From contig JBGQAU010000037.1 in NCBI GenBank assembly GCA_041494445.1, positions 1-26,333 on the forward strand: 26,333 nt of DNA. The letters run 5' to 3'. Every line of letters begins with the position of its first letter. Positions within the stretch are counted from its first letter, which is position 1. Position numbers and translations under genes: made by a program. The notes under the pieces are model-generated. The model saw only the letters and a list, made by a program, of their open reading frames with translations, had not been told where the DNA came from and made no database searches. Below are positions 7,141 through 14,053 of this stretch, piece by piece. The DNA is from JAIQFR01 sp041494445 (GTDB lineage: Bacteria; Acidobacteriota; Polarisedimenticolia; Polarisedimenticolales; JAIQFR01).

Positions 7141-7493
7141 ACACCGCGGCGAAGATCGCACCGTTCCCCATCGCAGAGCGAGTTAGGGCGACGCAGATCA
7201 GGACACAAGCCCTTGAACTCCGCTTCCGCCGACGCCTTTCTGTCCCGAAGTGTTCGCTCGACCCAGACCACTTTGTGGACTACCTACTCGAGCAAGCTCC
7301 CAGGGATCTAGCAGCGATGCTCTCGACGCGCCTTTTCGACATCTCCCATCCCTCGCGATGGGAATACAACCACGAGCTGTCAACGCACGACTTCCTCCTC
7401 CTCGGTGCGGCCGTCGTGAAAATCCTCGACGCGCTGGACGCGGCGGAGCAACGAAGGGCAGCGAGAGCGGCCCAGCGCGAGGCGCGGCCGTGA
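7137..7493 (+). CDS. Hypothetical protein between Spo11-like and DUF3987 genes
   Basis: Protein of 118 aa, not recognised. The ATG overlaps the preceding stop (ATGA), and GGAAGAG upstream serves as SD. It appears soluble and largely helical, with an Arg-rich N-terminal half, a central SLDPDHFVDYLLEQAPRDLAAML, and an Ala/Arg-rich helix at the end (ILDALDAAEQRRAARAAQREAR). Its last bases overlap the GTG of the next gene (GTGA). Being coupled on both sides places it in the element's replication module. A single-strand-binding or loader role would be a guess. Confidence 0.65.
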   Translation: MNTAAKIAPFPIAERVRATQIRTQALELRFRRRLSVPKCSLDPDHFVDYLLEQAPRDLAAMLSTRLFDISHPSRWEYNHELSTHDFLLLGAAVVKILDALDAAEQRRAARAAQREARP

Positions 7494-8752
7494 CATCCGA
7501 AGTCGCGCGGCATCCCGGCGTCGCCATCGAGGAGTTCAAGCGCGACCCGACGCTCATCTCCGGCGCGTGCTTCCGCGGCCCCTTCGAGAGTTACCGCCGC
7601 GCGCTCGCAAGCTCGACCGAGGCGAGCGACAACTACCACCTCGCCGTGTACGCGACGGTCGCGGGGTGCGTCGTCGGCCGCCGGGCGTACCTCCCGCACG
7701 GACGTTTCCTCTTCGCCAACAAGTACACGATTCTCGCGGGCGACACGGGCGACTCGCGAAAAAGCACCTCGATATTCTACGGCCGGCGCCTCCTCGGGGA
7801 CGTGGGCGTGGACGTGGATACGCTCACAACGTCGAGCTGGGAGGGACTCCTAGAAGCCCTGGCCCGTGAGGGAGGCGGCCGCGTGCTGCTCCTCCCGGGC
7901 GAGTTCCGGTCCCTGGCGGCGAAGGCGAAGCAAGAGAGCACGTCGAACCTGATCCCGGGCTTGACCGAGGCCTTCGATTGCCCGCCCGACCTGAAACACC
8001 GCACGCGAGGGAAGGACCTCCGCGCCGAACGGCCGTTCCTTGCGATCCTCACCTCAAGCACGGGCGAGTGGCTTCAATCTTCAATCGCGGAAGGCGACAT
8101 AGCGGGCGGCTTCCTCAACCGCTGGACGTTCGTGGACGGGCACCCGAAGGAGCCGAACCCGTTTCCCGCAGAGCCCGACCCAGCGCTATGGGCCGAGGCC
8201 GTCGGGGCGCTCGTGGACCTCGATGCTCGGCTCCGCCAGTATCCCGAGACGACCGGGCTCCGGCTCGTACTTAGCTCCGAGGCGCGCGACCGATGGGCCG
8301 ACTTCTACACCCGGTCGCGCTCCTGGAAATATCCGAACGAGACCCTCGCGGCGCTCGGGCAGCGCCTACAGGACACCGCGCTAAAGATGGCGCTTCTGTA
8401 CGCGCTCCTCGAAGGGTACGAGGAGATCCGAACCGAGCACCTCGGCGCCGGCATCTCGTTCGCCGAGTGGCAGCGGAGCGCCCACCGCCGCGTCTTCGAG
8501 GGATTCGGAGCGAGCCAGCAAAACCGCCTCGAAGAGCGAATCCGAAAGTACCTGGCCAGCTCCCGCGATTCACAGATGACGTTCTCCACGCTCCGGCAGA
8601 TGCTCGGCGGCAAGTACGCCTCTCAGGACGTGCTTCGTGCTCTCGACGCCATGGTCCGGGCCGGTGAGGCGCGAACCCGCACGACACCGCGCGGCATGGC
8701 CGTCGCGCTGACTTCAAGGTTGGACCAAGCCTACGCGGAAGATGCCCGATGA
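7490..8752 (+). CDS. DUF3987-type P-loop replication protein (primase-helicase-like)
   Basis: Protein of 420 aa. The GTG at 7490 overlaps the previous stop, which favours it over an in-frame start at 7250 that would cover the preceding gene. The Walker A is of the variant kind seen in DUF3987 proteins: G84-D-T-G-D-S-R-K-S-T, with K91 and Arg in place of the usual second Gly. A Walker-B-like strand RVLLLPGEF ends in E138, and a sensor-like strand PFLAILTSST follows. The C-terminus (about 345-410, starting RIRKYLASS) is a winged helix suited to DNA binding. Such proteins occur in prophages and satellites, often fused to or near primases, and are assumed to act in replication initiation or unwinding. 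No primase domain is fused here. Structured non-coding DNA follows immediately. Confidence 0.8.
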   Translation: MTSEVARHPGVAIEEFKRDPTLISGACFRGPFESYRRALASSTEASDNYHLAVYATVAGCVVGRRAYLPHGRFLFANKYTILAGDTGDSRKSTSIFYGRRLLGDVGVDVDTLTTSSWEGLLEALAREGGGRVLLLPGEFRSLAAKAKQESTSNLIPGLTEAFDCPPDLKHRTRGKDLRAERPFLAILTSSTGEWLQSSIAEGDIAGGFLNRWTFVDGHPKEPNPFPAEPDPALWAEAVGALVDLDARLRQYPETTGLRLVLSSEARDRWADFYTRSRSWKYPNETLAALGQRLQDTALKMALLYALLEGYEEIRTEHLGAGISFAEWQRSAHRRVFEGFGASQQNRLEERIRKYLASSRDSQMTFSTLRQMLGGKYASQDVLRALDAMVRAGEARTRTTPRGMAVALTSRLDQAYAEDAR

Positions 8753-9050
8753 CACCGAACCTTGACGCAAGTTTGAACCCCCTGAGTTCAACCCAATTTA
8801 GCGCGCTGGCACGCTCTCTTTCTCTTATAGAGAGAGATAGAGAGAGAGGGAGAGAGAGCGAGAGAAAGAGCGTCCGCGAGCGCGTGCTAGACCCCGTTCA
8901 AGGTTCAAGGTTGGGGCGGGGAGACGCCCCGTCCGCGCCCCCGCGGACCGCACCACGAGGCAGCAGTGCAGCGTGGCGGGCATCGAGGCGAACGACAGGA
9001 GGGGGCATCCGATCTTCGCAACCCCTGCGAAAAACCGCGGCGCCCCCTTC
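8713..9050. other. Hairpin- and repeat-rich non-coding stretch: candidate origin or packaging site
   Basis: Apart from its first 40 bp, this lies in the 350-bp gap between the DUF3987 gene and the small terminase gene. TTCAAGGTTGG occurs at 8713-8723 and 8904-8914; TTCAAGG is repeated in tandem at 8897-8910 and inverted at 8760-8765 (CCTTGA). A purine-rich tract (8826-8870) is framed by arms ACGCTC..TTTCTCT (8811-8825) and AGAGAAAGAGCGT (8861-8873). Two perfect hairpins abut: 8913-8930 (6 bp, 6-nt loop) and 8931-8948 (7 bp, CCCC loop). A third lies at 9015-9031 (6 bp), nested in a GGGGGC/GCCCCC pair (9001-9006/9042-9047). A 114-codon frame (8749-9093) crosses it, but its product is low-complexity Arg/Ser/Glu and unconvincing. 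An origin next to the replication gene or a pac/cos site next to terS are the two attractive readings. Confidence 0.5.
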
Positions 9051-9102
9051 CCTTGCGCGGCCGCAAAAATGGAGCATCCCTCCCGGCAATTGAAAGGTCC
9101 CC

Positions 9103-9435
9103 ATGAGTAGCAAATCGCGTCCCCCTACCACTGGTCCCATCCCGCCGCCCGCGGGGCTCTCTGACGGCTCCCTGGCCCTATGGCACGCCGTCGTGCCACG
9201 ACGGGCGAAGTCCCCGGAGCGGTGTGCGCTCCTCGAATCGGCCCTCCGGGCGAGGGATCGGGAGGTGGAGGCACGCGACCTGATCGCGGCGGCGGGGATG
9301 ACGTTCACGAGCGAGGAGACGAAGACGGTCCACGTCCACCCGCTCCTCAGAGTCGAGAAGGACTCCAGGGCCGCCTTCCTCGGGGCCTGGCGGGCGCTGC
9401 ACTTGGAATGGTCCCCGGAAGATTCAGGCCGATGA
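9103..9435 (+). CDS. Phage terminase small subunit, P27 family
   Basis: Protein of 110 aa; AAAGG lies 5 nt upstream of the ATG. The family pattern is clear: a Pro-rich start, GLSDGSLALWHAVV, the helix-rich CALLESALRARDREVEARDLIAAAGMTFT, then a conserved end with VHPLLRVEKDSRAAFLGAWRALHLE. Small terminases recognise the packaging site and hand DNA to the large-subunit motor. No large subunit is encoded anywhere in the element, so the protein would have to work with a helper phage's TerL. In pathogenicity-island satellites this is exactly how packaging is redirected to satellite DNA. The hairpin-rich DNA just upstream could be its target. Confidence 0.85.
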   Translation: MSSKSRPPTTGPIPPPAGLSDGSLALWHAVVPRRAKSPERCALLESALRARDREVEARDLIAAAGMTFTSEETKTVHVHPLLRVEKDSRAAFLGAWRALHLEWSPEDSGR

Positions 9436-9450
9436 CACGAACGAACAACC

Positions 9451-9481
9451 CCGGCTCGTGCCGGCGGTAATTTCGAGCCGG
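9451..9481 (+). promoter_or_regulatory. Hairpin between terminase and capsid genes
   Basis: CCGGCTCG (9451-9458) pairs perfectly over 8 bp with CGAGCCGG (9474-9481) around a 15-nt loop, in the 74-bp gap between the two structural genes. There is no T-run after it. It could stabilise or separate the capsid message, or form a binding site; it could compete with a second pairing between GCCGGC at 9460-9465 and 9477-9482. Confidence 0.4.
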
Positions 9482-9509
9482 CGTTCCCGGCAGATAGGAG
9501 CTAGTTCAA

Positions 9510-10772
9510 ATGCCCAACGGAAAATTGACAGCGGCACTCGATCCGGCGCTCGCCAAGATTCAGGAACTCGCTGACGACGTTGCGACGTCGTTCCAAGTTC
9601 TCGAAAAAGACATCGCCGAAGGCAAAAAGGAGCTCGCCGCTCTCGGCGGCCGCGTGGGGCACGTCGAGAAATTCGAGCCCGATGTGACGGACATGCGGGC
9701 TCGGCTCCGCGGCGCCTTCAAACGCGACACCCCCACGGGCGCGTCGAAAATCTCTGATCGCGCATGGGCCGAGGAGCGGTTCCTGCGCGGCTACCTCCTC
9801 GCGGGCACCCCGGACAATTCGTATCGAGAGCTGGGGCGGTCCATCATGGAGGCCACGTTCCCTCATCGGTCCGAGGATTGGCACCAGAAGCGGCACCAGG
9901 CCGAGACCGCTGCGCTGATCCCGAGCACCGACCTCGTACCCATCCCGGTCTTTTCGGAGATCGTCGCGGCCAAGAGCGACCGGGGCAGCGTCCGCGCTGT
10001 GTCGCGCGTCGTCCCGCTCAGTTCTGGCACGATGAAGGTGCCCACGCTCGCCACTCCCTTCGTGGCCGCGCTCGTGGCCGAGGGTGGCTCGTTCGGCGAC
10101 GGCGCGGGCACGCTCGATTCGGTGGACCTCGCGACCAAGAAATTCGGCGCGCTCGGCACGCTCACTTTAGAGGTCGTCGAGGACTCGCCGGTCCTGGTCG
10201 CGACGGAGTTTTTCGCGGGCGTGCGCGGCGCGGCGACGGAACTCGAAAACCAGCAAGCCCTCGAAGGTGCGGGCACGGCCGAGTTTACCGGCATTCTGTT
10301 TGCCGGCGGCCCGTCCGTCGCGCTCGGCGCAACACCGGCGGACCTCGACGAACTCATGGAGATGGCCACGACCATCCCGGAGGCGGAGACCGACGCCGCG
10401 ACGTGCCGGTGGTTCATGAACAAGGAAGCGGCGCGGAAGCTCCTCCAGATCCACGCGACGGACTCCGATATGCCGATGCTCGGGCAGAACGCGCATCTGA
10501 CGGAACTCCTCGGATTCATGGTTTCGCTCGTCAAGGGCCTCTCGAACGGCCGCGGCACGGGCACGAACGAGACCAATATTTACTTCGGCTCCTTCGGCAC
10601 TTCCATGCTTCTCGGCGACAGAGGCGCGGAACATTTCGATACGTCGATTTCGGCGACTGACGACATCTGGGGAAAAGGTCTGGTCGGCGTCCGCTACTAC
10701 AGGCGGACCGCGGTGGCCGTCGCCATCCCCGATAACTTCGTGTTTGGGTCGGGGATGACGATCCCCACGTAA
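9510..10772 (+). CDS. HK97-fold phage major capsid protein
   Basis: Protein of 420 aa; AGGAG lies 9 nt before the ATG. Residues 1 to about 110 form a charged coiled-coil region (QELADDVATSFQVLEKDIAEGKKEL) like the scaffolding delta domain of HK97 gp5. The core follows, with LIPSTDLVPIPVFSEIV, the segment VPLSSGTMKVPTLA, the E-loop-like stretch FVAALVAEGGSF, then TLDSVDLATKKFGALGTLTLEVVEDSPV. The closing part FGSFGTSMLLGDRG and GVRYYRRTAVAVAIPDNFVFG is typical of the family. It is the only head gene present: portal, maturation protease and connector are missing. If the N-terminal region is removed in maturation, the protease must be supplied in trans. Its presence in a satellite suggests that it makes its own, possibly smaller, shell or remodels the helper's. 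Confidence 0.88.
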   Translation: MPNGKLTAALDPALAKIQELADDVATSFQVLEKDIAEGKKELAALGGRVGHVEKFEPDVTDMRARLRGAFKRDTPTGASKISDRAWAEERFLRGYLLAGTPDNSYRELGRSIMEATFPHRSEDWHQKRHQAETAALIPSTDLVPIPVFSEIVAAKSDRGSVRAVSRVVPLSSGTMKVPTLATPFVAALVAEGGSFGDGAGTLDSVDLATKKFGALGTLTLEVVEDSPVLVATEFFAGVRGAATELENQQALEGAGTAEFTGILFAGGPSVALGATPADLDELMEMATTIPEAETDAATCRWFMNKEAARKLLQIHATDSDMPMLGQNAHLTELLGFMVSLVKGLSNGRGTGTNETNIYFGSFGTSMLLGDRGAEHFDTSISATDDIWGKGLVGVRYYRRTAVAVAIPDNFVFGSGMTIPT

Positions 10773-10776
10773 ATAT

Positions 10777-10830
10777 CGGGGCAGTCGCGGCGCCGGCGCG
10801 CCCCGACCGGGACTCGCTCCCCGGCCTTTC
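10777..10830 (+). terminator. GC-rich hairpins after the capsid gene, possible terminator
   Basis: Four bases after the capsid stop, CGGGGC (10777-10782) pairs with GCCCCG (10800-10805), enclosing a GC-rich interior. A second small hairpin with CCGGG/CCCGG arms follows and ends in CCTTTC. The T-run is poor, so Rho-independent termination is uncertain. It is the natural end of the plus-strand operon, because the next two genes run on the other strand. The remaining bases to about 11002 show nothing else I can support. Confidence 0.35.
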
Positions 10831-11002
10831 ACGCCGTCGCCAGCTCAAAGCGGCGCTCCGGTACTCCCTTCCCGGGCTTCCCGGGGCGCCGCGGCGAGTT
10901 TACCGAGTGGCTACATGGACATTTCGCGAGGCCCGCACCGATCCCCGCATCGGCTCCCGGTTGCGCGCGGGCGCTGGCCCAGCTCGAAGAGCCCGCCTGC
11001 AA

Positions 11003-11335
11003 CTACGGCTTGTCCTTGTCCTTCGGCGGGTAGAGCACGGGAGGGTCAAGCGCCGCCACGTGCCATTTCTCGAACGCCTTCACGCGCGGCTTGCACTCGG
11101 GATCCCTCAAGGCCCAGACGCGGCTGAAACCGTAGAGTTCGGAGCACCAGTCGAGGGGCTTCAATCCCTGCGCCTCCCGGCTCAAGTTCATCATTCTGAA
11201 ATCGACGTCGAAGCGCTTGCGGGACTCGTTTCTCCGGTTCTCTCGGCCGACGGCCGCGCCGACCAGGACCGGGACGCAGCCGGTGGAAGCGGTGAGAAAC
11301 GCCAGAACGGTGAAGAGACGACTCAGACGACTCAT
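11003..11335 (-). CDS. Small putative lipoprotein, unknown function (cargo)
   Basis: Protein of 110 aa from the ATG at 11335; an ATG at 11356 would add seven residues, and neither has a clear SD. The N-terminus MSRLSRLFTVLAFLTASTGC is a signal peptide ending in a lipobox-like STGC, with Cys20 as the lipidated residue. A short hydrophobic Gly/Val/Ala stretch follows (VPVLVGAAVG). The rest is soluble, with NRRNESRKRFDVDFRMMNLSREAQGLKPLDWCSELYG, rich in charged and aromatic residues, and a Pro/Lys-rich tail. I do not recognise a family. A surface lipoprotein carried by a phage-like element could act in superinfection exclusion, but no feature here shows that. Confidence 0.6.
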   Translation of the reverse strand: MSRLSRLFTVLAFLTASTGCVPVLVGAAVGRENRRNESRKRFDVDFRMMNLSREAQGLKPLDWCSELYGFSRVWALRDPECKPRVKAFEKWHVAALDPPVLYPPKDKDKP

Positions 11336-11467
11336 AGTGCCGGGAGTGTATCGCATGGACGACCGCCGGGGCTAGTGAACATGGGATCGTACCGGCCACC
11401 CTGCGAACGCCTCACCCGGGGCAACGTAGCGCGTCGTTTTCGGTCAGGGAGACCAGCGGCGCCTTGA

Positions 11468-11944
11468 CTACCTCTTTGGACTATTCAGAAGCGGGAGAAA
11501 GCGCGTCTGAATTACTTCGGTGAGCACCAAGCAATGCTTTCGTCGCGCGAACATCTCGACGCTCTGACCCGAAGCCAACAGGGCCTTGACGGTGAGCGTC
11601 GCGTTCTCATCATCGGGATACTCGCGATAGTTCTGATTCACGCTCACCTTTACGAAGCCCTCGGCGATGGAATAGAAATGCAAGTCGAGTTCCTTCGCCT
11701 GGAAGTTCCGCGCGACCGCCCACCGGCGGTCCAAGAACATCCACAGATCAAGGGGGCCATCCACGTCGGAGGTGCCGCACAGATGGATTTGCGCCACCGT
11801 CGCCGGTCCAGCGGGGTCTTTCGAGCACAGCTCCTGCACACGAGCAATGACCCGGTTGAACCCCTTGTTGAGGGCATATTGCCCCTCAGGGTCGTGAATC
11901 CCAAGACTGTCGTAGCATTGTTTGAGATCAACCTCGACGCTCAT
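11468..11944 (-). CDS. Hypothetical protein, element cargo
   Basis: Protein of 158 aa with AGGAG 6 nt before the ATG. It has no signal peptide or TM helix. The sequence suggests an alpha/beta fold: an N-terminal helical part (DLKQCYDSLGI, NKGFNRVIARVQELC), then alternating strands (VAQIHLCGTSDVDGPLDLWMFLDRRWAVAR, ELDLHFYSIAEGFVKVSVNQNY) and a C-terminal helix. The DVDGPLDLWMF stretch has closely spaced Asp residues but no motif I can name. It faces away from the integrase side genes and is followed by the lipoprotein on the same strand after 132 bp. Position between the capsid gene and the integrase module marks it as accessory cargo. Confidence 0.7.
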   Translation of the reverse strand: MSVEVDLKQCYDSLGIHDPEGQYALNKGFNRVIARVQELCSKDPAGPATVAQIHLCGTSDVDGPLDLWMFLDRRWAVARNFQAKELDLHFYSIAEGFVKVSVNQNYREYPDDENATLTVKALLASGQSVEMFARRKHCLVLTEVIQTRFLPLLNSPKR

Positions 11945-12022
11945 GTGTTGCTCCTTCCAACGTGCGAGTGGACGCCCCGTATGGGCGAAGTCTACCGCAA
12001 TGCCACGCGATTTCCTAGGGAC

Positions 12023-12051
12023 TTGACCTCTCGCGGGGTTGAGCGTAACTT
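12023..12051 (+). promoter_or_regulatory. Possible promoter for the HTH-integrase pair
   Basis: TTGACC (12023-12028) and TAACTT (12046-12051) are separated by 17 bp and lie in the divergent gap between the minus-strand cargo gene and the HTH gene at 12125. The -10 is weak, and the leader to the ATG would be about 65 nt. Confidence 0.35.
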
Positions 12052-12124
12052 CGGGGTCGAAAGCGGCCCCGCGCCGGGCGGTAACCCGACGCGGGACCTA
12101 ACGAACCACGCGGAGGGAACCCGC

Positions 12125-12898
12125 ATGGCCCGCTTCGCGCATTCTCCCCGAACAGCACGCGAGGCTCAAGCCCTGTCGGCGTCCCTCCGCACGATGCGCC
12201 CCTACGGCGCGAGGAGGGACAAGATGCCCCGCGTGATTCCGTTCCCAGCACCCCCGAAGGGACTCCATCCCGATGCCGCACTCACTCCGCCACCGCGCCC
12301 GCGACCGAAGACAAGATGCACGACCGGGAAACTCACAGCCAACGAACGGCGCGATCTCCGAGAGGAAATGCTCGCGCAGCGTTTCTCCCTCGGGCGGGTG
12401 AGCGCCGCTTGTCACGTGTGTATCTACTGTCCCGATTCGGGGGCATGCGACCACTTTGTGGGGGATCCGCCGTGCGATCGGTCGAAGATCGTGGATGAAC
12501 TGTTCGGGCCGGAAGTGAAGCCGAAACCGCAAGGTCGAAGCGTCGCGGAGCTTCCGAGAGACCTCGACGCGCTCTCTACCGATGCGATCCGGGAAGTACA
12601 GTTCAAGTCCGGACCGTGGGATTCTGAAGCGGAGAAACGGCTCAATCGCACCTGGTACGCCGCGCTGGACCGCGAATGCTCCGCGCGAATCGCGGCGCTC
12701 CCCGATGACGCTCCCGTGGACGCGGGCGAGGCGTGCTCGTACTTGGACCTGACCAACACGACGCTCTACAACTGGATCTACAGGGGCAAGCTCACGGGGA
12801 CGAAGAAGATGAGGGGGCCGCGCAAGTTTACCTGGACGGTCCCTGCTGGTGAGATTCGGCGGATTCGCGCGGCGACGTCGGCGAAGAAGGGGGCGTAA
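12125..12898 (+). CDS. HTH protein with a cysteine cluster, upstream of integrase
   Basis: Protein of 257 aa from the ATG at 12125 (GGAGGG 7 nt upstream). An equally good start is the ATG at 12224 (AGGAGG 6 nt upstream, 224 aa). Five cysteines cluster at residues 96, 99, 102, 108 and 117 (C-x2-C-x2-C-x5-C-x8-C), ready to bind zinc or an Fe-S centre. The C-terminus (about 200-250) is a MerR/excisionase-type HTH: ACSYLDLTNTTLYNWIYRGKL, then a basic wing and a short helix EIRRIR. The middle is charged linker. The stop is 1 nt before the integrase GTG, so the two are probably made together. It could be the recombination directionality factor or a regulator that senses metal or redox state; the function is not established. 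Confidence 0.7.
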   Translation: MARFAHSPRTAREAQALSASLRTMRPYGARRDKMPRVIPFPAPPKGLHPDAALTPPPRPRPKTRCTTGKLTANERRDLREEMLAQRFSLGRVSAACHVCIYCPDSGACDHFVGDPPCDRSKIVDELFGPEVKPKPQGRSVAELPRDLDALSTDAIREVQFKSGPWDSEAEKRLNRTWYAALDRECSARIAALPDDAPVDAGEACSYLDLTNTTLYNWIYRGKLTGTKKMRGPRKFTWTVPAGEIRRIRAATSAKKGA

Positions 12899-12899
12899 C

Positions 12900-13955
12900 G
12901 TGAGCCTCTACAAGCAGGGCCGTTTCTGGTACTACGACTTCGAGTACCACGGCAAGCGGTACAAAGAGTCCACGGAGGAAACGAGCAAGATCCTGGCGCG
13001 CGACAAGGAGACGGACAAGCTGAAGGAGCTACGCGCCGGGAAGGCCGCGGTGGTGGACATCACGTTCAAGGATCTCGGGGACAAGTACCTCAAGATCCAC
13101 GCGGCCAACAAGAGGGGGAAACACTTCTTCGAGTACAGCGTTCGGGTCCTCAACCGGGACTTCGGCGAGAAGCTCCTCTCGGAGATCACCCCGGCCGACG
13201 TTGACGGTTACATGGCGCAGCGGCGGGCAGCGGTCGCAACGGCGACGGCGAACCGGACCCTCTCCGTACTGAAGCACATGCTGAAGACGGCGATCCGATG
13301 GCACCACCTGGACGTGAGCCCCGCCGCGGACGTGAAGCTAGAGAGAGAACCGAAGGCGCGCGAGCGGTTCCTCACCGACACGGAGGCCACTACACTCCTA
13401 GAGAAGTCGCCGAAGTGGCTCCGTCCCCTCGTACTGACCGCGCTGCACACCGGGGCACGTCAAGGCGAGCTGCTCGCGCTGACATGGGAGGACGTGGATC
13501 TCGACCGAGCCCGCCTCACGTTCCGGCAGACCAAGAACGGCGAGCCGAGAACGATCAAGGCCAGCACCACGGTGGTGGAGACGCTCACGGCGATCAAGCC
13601 GCGGTTCGGCGGGGGGATCGTGTTCCACAACGAAGGCGGGGACCCGATGCACCGCGACGGGGTGACGTGGTCGTTCCGCCGGGCGCTCCGGCTCGCCGAG
13701 ATTCAGGACTTCCGATTCCATGACCTCCGGCACTCCGCGGCATCGTTCATGGTGCAAGCGGGGATCCCCCTCAACACGGTCCGGGAGATCCTCGGGCACA
13801 AGTCCCTGGCGATGACGCTACGGTACGCTCACCTCGCGCCCGACCACCAACAGGACGCCATGAAGGCGATGGACGCCCTAACCTTCTCAGGGTCCCGCGA
13901 ATTTCCCCACAAGTCCGAGACGGAGGCCCGCCGGATTGCCCGGCCGGCTCAGTGA
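12900..13955 (+). CDS. int: Tyrosine recombinase/integrase of the element
   Basis: Site-specific integrase of 351 aa, GTG start with AAGGGGG upstream, 1 nt after the HTH gene. The N-terminal 50 residues (KQGRFWYYDFEYHGKRYKES) form the small arm-binding domain and about 55-160 the SAM-like core-binding domain. The catalytic domain carries all expected residues: R187 in TGARQGEL, H274 and R277 in HDLRHSAASF, H300 in ILGHKS and the nucleophile Y309 in RYAHLAP. The gene ends 34 bp before the right attachment repeat and points at the tRNA, typical of elements that use a tRNA 3' end as attB. Its last codons contain a 17-bp sequence repeated near the left end. Catalytically it looks intact. Confidence 0.95.
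   Translation: MSLYKQGRFWYYDFEYHGKRYKESTEETSKILARDKETDKLKELRAGKAAVVDITFKDLGDKYLKIHAANKRGKHFFEYSVRVLNRDFGEKLLSEITPADVDGYMAQRRAAVATATANRTLSVLKHMLKTAIRWHHLDVSPAADVKLEREPKARERFLTDTEATTLLEKSPKWLRPLVLTALHTGARQGELLALTWEDVDLDRARLTFRQTKNGEPRTIKASTTVVETLTAIKPRFGGGIVFHNEGGDPMHRDGVTWSFRRALRLAEIQDFRFHDLRHSAASFMVQAGIPLNTVREILGHKSLAMTLRYAHLAPDHQQDAMKAMDALTFSGSREFPHKSETEARRIARPAQ
13894..13910 (+). repeat. 17-bp repeat shared by both ends of the element (right copy)
   Basis: Identical to 5438-5454, in the 3' end of the integrase coding sequence, about 80 bp inside the right attachment repeat. See the left copy for the arm-site interpretation. Confidence 0.5.
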
Positions 13956-13988
13956 GGGGAGCGTTGTAAGTGATTGACCCGACCGTAC

Positions 13989-14053
13989 TTGGTGCCGAAG
14001 GGGGGATTCGAACCCCCACGCCTCGCGGCGCCACCCCCTCAAGATGGTGTGTC
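13989..14053 (-). repeat. Right attachment repeat within tRNA-Leu
   Basis: A 65-bp sequence identical to 5255-5319. It covers the tRNA 3' end and two bases beyond it. Identity ends at 14054, so the 5' 21 nt of the tRNA are host sequence and the rest was supplied by the element, which restores a complete gene. Confidence 0.95.

Larger units (their letters stand above)
5255..14053. mobile_element. Integrated 8.7-kb capsid-encoding phage satellite or integrative element in tRNA-Leu
   Basis: The two ends are a perfect 65-bp direct repeat, offset by 8,734 bp, made from the 3' part of a tRNA-Leu gene. A tyrosine integrase gene ends 34 bp before the right repeat, the usual arrangement for tRNA-targeting elements. 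Inside are an excisionase-like HTH protein, a Spo11-like protein, a DUF3987 replication protein, a small terminase and a major capsid protein. Minus-strand cargo genes and a second HTH protein complete it. Large terminase, portal, head protease and tail genes are absent. Phage-inducible islands and capsid-forming satellites carry such subsets and borrow the rest from a helper. All frames look intact. A reduced prophage is the main alternative. Confidence 0.88.

Noticed and set aside
8749..9093. A 114-codon frame whose ATG overlaps the DUF3987 stop
   Set aside because: The product is low-complexity (Arg/Glu/Ser run from the GA tract, then Pro/Ala/Arg), it crosses several hairpins, and I recognise no domain. 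The overlap at the start keeps a small chance that it is real.
10907..11467. Plus-strand frame of 186 codons over the lipoprotein gene
   Set aside because: It is antisense to a frame with a good signal peptide and lipobox, and its product has no recognisable features.
11534..12124. Upstream extension of the Cys-rich HTH frame to 11534
   Set aside because: It is antisense to the 158-aa cargo gene, and good SD/ATG pairs exist at 12125 and 12224.
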